Origin: Takashimella koratensis
Taxonomy: Eukaryota; Basidiomycota; Tremellomycetes; Trichosporonales; Tetragoniomycetaceae
Direction of reading: 5' to 3'
Assembly: GCA_003116875.1 (NCBI GenBank)
Contig: BCKT01000007.1
Location: forward strand, 1 to 64,000
DNA: 64,000 nt
The position numbers and the translations under genes were made by a program. Positions 59,934 to 64,000 of this stretch are shown one piece after another. The notes below the pieces were generated by a model, which was not told the origin of the DNA, made no database searches, and was given only the letters and a program-made list of their open reading frames with translations. How positions within the stretch are numbered: the stretch's first letter is position 1; every line of letters starts with the position of its first letter.

Positions 59934-61781
59934 GGATAGGGTAATGGGTATAGGTAATGGGTATGGGTAGAGGAGGATGAAGACAAGGATGGATGCAGCA
60001 GGTCAATGTTGACCTTGTGCATAGTGGTGATACTTAGCAAAACACCAGGGCACTGTGTGCACATTAGCCAGGCTGGGATTCTCTTATGCTCAAACCCGGG
60101 CTGCCTCGTATCTTTGGTCATCCATTGTATAGCTCGGCACGCGACAGCCGGCATCGAGCTCCTGGACTTACACGCAGTCGGCCAGGGTGGTACACAGGCG
60201 AGGACGGGTGCAGACTAGCGGTGTCGAGGTCATATGCACTTACGCCTTACTCACTGCCAATCCCTCTTCTAGTACTCGGCCCCTCTTTGCGCCACGTCTT
60301 TCGCCCTGCTTGTTTCACTTCCCCGGGTGTTAACGGTTGGCCGCTCTCTGATACCGGTCTTGCCCTTCTGCTTCCCTTGCCGGCCCTGCTCCTCCCGTCG
60401 CTCTCTAAGTCTAATCGTCACCTTTACTTGCTGCGACCTCATCCCCATGGAAAATGCTCCTTTGGCCTCCCTTTGTTTCCGCCTGCCCTCATAGGACCAA
60501 AGCAAACCCCAACAGACCATGTTGCTTTGCTTTGGGGGACCCGCAGGGATATCAAACAGTTGTCTTGAGGAGATGTCTGGCTGTGTTCACAATCAAGTGA
60601 GAACTTTTCTCGCACATCTTCACCGGCGACGATCGACGTCGCTCGAAAAAAGCCTTTCATTCCATGCCTCCCGACACCACTGATGTTCTTATCTCAGCTC
60701 ATGGGTAAGGAGACGTGCGATAGCCAGGGTCAACGGGAATACGACTAGGGGACAAGTTCGTCTATGTGGACATACTGATACTCCTTCCGCACGAGTACAA
60801 CTTGAATAAAGTTTCCTTTCGACGTGCAAAAGTGCCGCGTTTCACCTTGAGTTTGGAGACGAATAGCTCTCATCTCTGACAGCATTCGTGGCGGCGGGCG
60901 TGGTGTCGGCAAATGATTCACTCTGGAAGGTGGTAGACGAGGTCGCCGCTATAACGCCGTTGCGTTTCTACGAGCCCCATATTAGCCAGAAGGTGGACAC
61001 GACGTTGGCGAGTGTACAATAAATGGGATGGCTTCTTCTTTTTTCCAGGAAATGATGTAAAAACAATCCAGAGTGGCTATCTTGGGATCGAAAAGTTGTT
61101 CGAAATCGAGCTACGTGACCCTTGGTTCCCCTATTACAAGTTTCTCGAACCGGAGGGGAGATAAGGTTTCCTTGGAAGTTTCTAAGCCTGTTCAATCATC
61201 GTTGGCGCCTGAGAGGTTAGCGTGGTGCATTTTGAACACCCTGATTACCCATACGAAAGGTGAGTATCGGACTGCGAAGGTATGCAACGCAAAGGTCGCT
61301 GACTTCCGGACTCTCCCATCAATCATCTCTTTCTTTTTCCTCTGTACAGTAGTTGACCCAGCAGCCGTTATGTTCTGAAAGTGAGCGTATGAGTGCCAAA
61401 TGTGTTCTCGATCGCTATCACGACGATCATGATGTGCATAGCGACGGATAAGCCAGCGACTTACGACTAAGCAAGGGCATGGATATCCATTCAGTCCATC
61501 CCATCCCAGTCGACCCCTAGTAGGTTACCCGCCACATAACGTGCTGGCAAATGACGTGTAAGGCCAAAACTGTGATAAAGCCTTTCCTCGGAGGACCGAA
61601 TCTATTCCCGCACCAGGCCGGTTTTAACTCGGGATATGGGCTCGGACGTCCGGACATGTCAACCTTTACGGCAACTTGACAACAATCCTCGCCCGAGTCT
61701 CCTCTAGGGGCAGACCGTCGCCACCAGATATCTTCGACCTGTTTCCAACCACATCATCTCAGATCGATACAGCACGTCGCT
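59934..61781. other. Gap of 1.85 kb before the edge transcription factor
   Basis: TAATGGGTAT-type short repeats at 59937-59968, and a perfect CGGACGTCCG palindrome at 61643-61652, 130 bp upstream of the Zn2Cys6 gene. No convincing gene. Confidence 0.4.
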
Positions 61782-64000
61782 ATGGATGACGCACACGGAT
61801 CACAGGTGTCAGACGGCACCCCGCCCGCTACCACTGACAGCAAAGCGCTCGCCCTCGCGACCAAGCGCAAGCGGGTGACGGTAAGTGATGGCAGTGTGGA
61901 GGATGCTCAAATGGCTGAGCAGTATAGTGAATGACTCAATAGCTGACATACTCACTTCTCGCAGCTGTCCTGTACAAACTGGTGAGTGCGGGTGAAATCA
62001 CTCAGCGTCGCATTTAGCTAACCCGCCCAGCCAAAAACGCAAAGTCAAATGTGACAAGACTCGACCGTGCAGCACCTGCCGAGTCCGCGACGAAGTCAGC
62101 CTATGCGAATACCACGATGTCGGCGATTTCGAACCTCAACAGCCTTACCTGGTCCCTTCTGATCTCGACCGGTTGCTCCAGCGCGTCGCTGATCTCGAGG
62201 AACAAATGGCGCGTATGTCGGGCCACAAGGTACCTCCCTTCGCAAGCAATGCCAGCACGACAGACGATGATCAGAGCTTGACGACACCCGATTCTCGCGT
62301 GCCGCCGTTGATCATGAGTGCCCGACTAGGGTACGGACGGGTTCTCAAGCCAACCCCGCTGGAGAAAGTGTTCCGAAGGATCGACGTTTTGTCACACTGC
62401 TCCGACCCGACGATGAAGGAGCCGGTACTGGGTGCGCTGCCCGATGGCTCGGTGGTTCAGTTCGATCAGCGAGCGTCGTCGTTGTGGCCCGACATTACAG
62501 CGTCGGCAGAATCGTCGCGATCACAAAGATGGACGAGGGAGATGCACGAGAACCTAGCTGTGATTCCGTCGGACGAGATCGTGTTGAAACTAGTGGAGCG
62601 GTACTTTACCGACACCAACGAGCTGCTCTGTAGGTCAGCTGAGCGCTAAATGGCTGATCTCCAGGGCACATCCTGCACCACAAGGTGTTTAGACAAGAGC
62701 TAGATCAGTTTCTTGCCATACGCAAGGGTGGAGACCCTTTACTCGTCGATCCGGCATGGCTGTGTATCCTCATTGCAGTTATGAGGTGAGAAGACCTTCA
62801 TTGCCCGGTCTGACCCTCAGCGTTGCTTGCCGCGCCATCATCGAGGTCGACGTGGTTTACGGTGGCCAGACAGCTGGCGTTATCGACATGTCCATTGCCA
62901 CTCCACTATCCGTCCGCCTGGGTGAAGCCTTTGACTCGATGCTGCTGTGCTCAGGGATGTTGGAGAAGCCGCAGATCCGACTCATCCAAGCGTTGTTGGT
63001 CATGGTGCATCTCTCGTGAGTTTTCGTTGTGATACTAGCTAATCGATAGCTATCTCGATGACGAGATCACCATGTTCAGCGGAGCCAAGGTGGAAGCGAT
63101 GGACGCAATGTGGTTTGACACAGCTATCAGGTGGGTGTGGCGTACGCCAGCGCTGACCTCTAGCATCTGTAAACGCTTGCGCCTTCACTTGCTTGGTCCC
63201 GATTGGGAATACCCCCTACCCCAGGACCCGGCTCTCCCACTCAATGCGACTACGTACAGTCGAGAGGTCTGCAGCCGAATCGTACATACGCTAGCATTCC
63301 GCGACATGATCAAGGGCTGTACTGCCATCGACGCTCATGGCAGCGACTATCTCGTGTTCCACTTCCCTGACGGTGAGGAATGGCTCAGGCCCTAGTTGAC
63401 GTACAGGCTCCGTGACGACACCAAACCCCGGTAACTTCCGCGACGACGATCTGTGGCCGCCAACAGGTGAAGAAATCCATCCCCAGCCCCCTTTCATCCT
63501 GTAAGTTCTGACCACCTTTAGCCCTCTGACTATCTCAGCACCGAGATCACAGCTTTGTTCCAGCTAAAATGCATGGCCGGATTCTGGAAATCCGTTTCAT
63601 CACTCCTATGCGACATCCCCTCCATTGGCCCCGGTACCATCCTCGCGATGGACCGACGTATCACACAGGAAGACAACGATCTCCTCAGTATCAGACAAAG
63701 CCGCGACCTTACCGACCGCGAGTTCATCGCTCTCGAGTCATTGCATGGGTGAGTAGTCTGCTTGGACATCGCTGACTTATCACAGGTCGTACCAGAAACG
63801 CCGCCTCAAGCTTCACCGACACTTCTTCGTGCGCAGCTACGAGGATCCGACATTTGTCTTCTCCCAAGCTGCTGCTCTCACGGCCGCCAGATCGATCATC
63901 AAGGGCCACCGAGCCATTGCTGAGCGTCACGGCATCCAAGGTAAGTCCCATGTAGATTTTTTAAAGACTGAAGCTGACTCTCACTACAGTGCCTGTGTCG
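61782..64000 (+). CDS. Zn(II)2Cys6 transcription factor, truncated by the window edge
   Basis: At least ten introns, with the coding sequence still open at 64000. After a short N-terminus (KRKRVT) the zinc cluster is C-x2-C-x6-C-x5-C-x2-C-x8-C (CTNCQKRKVKC, CSTC, C), split by the second intron. LDRLLQRVADLEEQMARM is a dimerising coiled coil next to the cluster. The remainder (NELLCWHILHHKVF, GMLEKPQIRLIQALLVMVHLSYL) is the Fungal_trans region. Introns here range from 33 to about 85 nt, intermediate between the outer and inner parts of the window. Nuclear regulator; targets unknown. Confidence 0.92.

Overview
This window is the left end of a chromosome of a basidiomycete fungus. It opens with C-rich telomeric repeats (CCCCCTAA units, bases 1-53). 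The genes are split by many GT-AG introns with a CTGAC/CTAAC branch site a few bases before the acceptor. The telomere unit, the gene style, a WC-2-type PAS/GATA light regulator and the many sugar porters fit Tremellomycetes. I think a Trichosporonales-type yeast is most likely, but the order is an inference. No tRNA, rRNA, transposon or CRISPR array was found.

Layout. Bases 57-783: an unrecognised gene whose stop codon lies about 4 bp from the telomere. 1.2-8.6 kb: arylsulfatase, Dal5-type anion permease, Zn2Cys6 regulator, and a short-chain dehydrogenase broken by one TGA. 8.8-15.1 kb: TIM-barrel sugar isomerase-like protein, inositol-type transporter, aldo/keto reductase and myo-inositol oxygenase, which read together as an inositol/uronate catabolic block. 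16.0-17.8 kb: secreted CAP/PR-1 protein with a very long Ser-rich region. 18.0-29.4 kb: sugar porters, a decayed UNC93-like transporter, and a phytanoyl-CoA-dioxygenase-like enzyme. 30.2-34.7 kb: an intronless Baeyer-Villiger monooxygenase and two head-to-head Gfo/Idh/MocA oxidoreductases. 34.9-51.7 kb: sugar porter, SDR, cupin, HAD hydrolase, FAD amine/amino-acid oxidase-like protein, GRE2-like reductase, DHA2 exporter, the intact UNC93-like transporter, and alpha-L-fucosidase. From about 52 kb the genes look like chromosome core: a 731-aa disordered protein, WC-2-like photoregulator, a possible Mediator subunit 1, and a second Zn2Cys6 regulator cut by the window edge.

Biology. The first 51 kb is a subtelomeric nutrient-scavenging mosaic: nine MFS transporter genes (one dead) interleaved with single-substrate oxidoreductases and hydrolases. 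A CGG-N-CCG palindrome lies close upstream of many of these genes, suggesting a shared Zn2Cys6 regulator.

The most unusual signal is splicing. Nearly all introns in the outer 15 kb are 30-34 nt, with 31 nt by far the commonest. Donor, branch site and acceptor sit at almost fixed distances, leaving no room for a polypyrimidine tract. All coordinates, intron lengths and translations were worked out by hand from the sequence.
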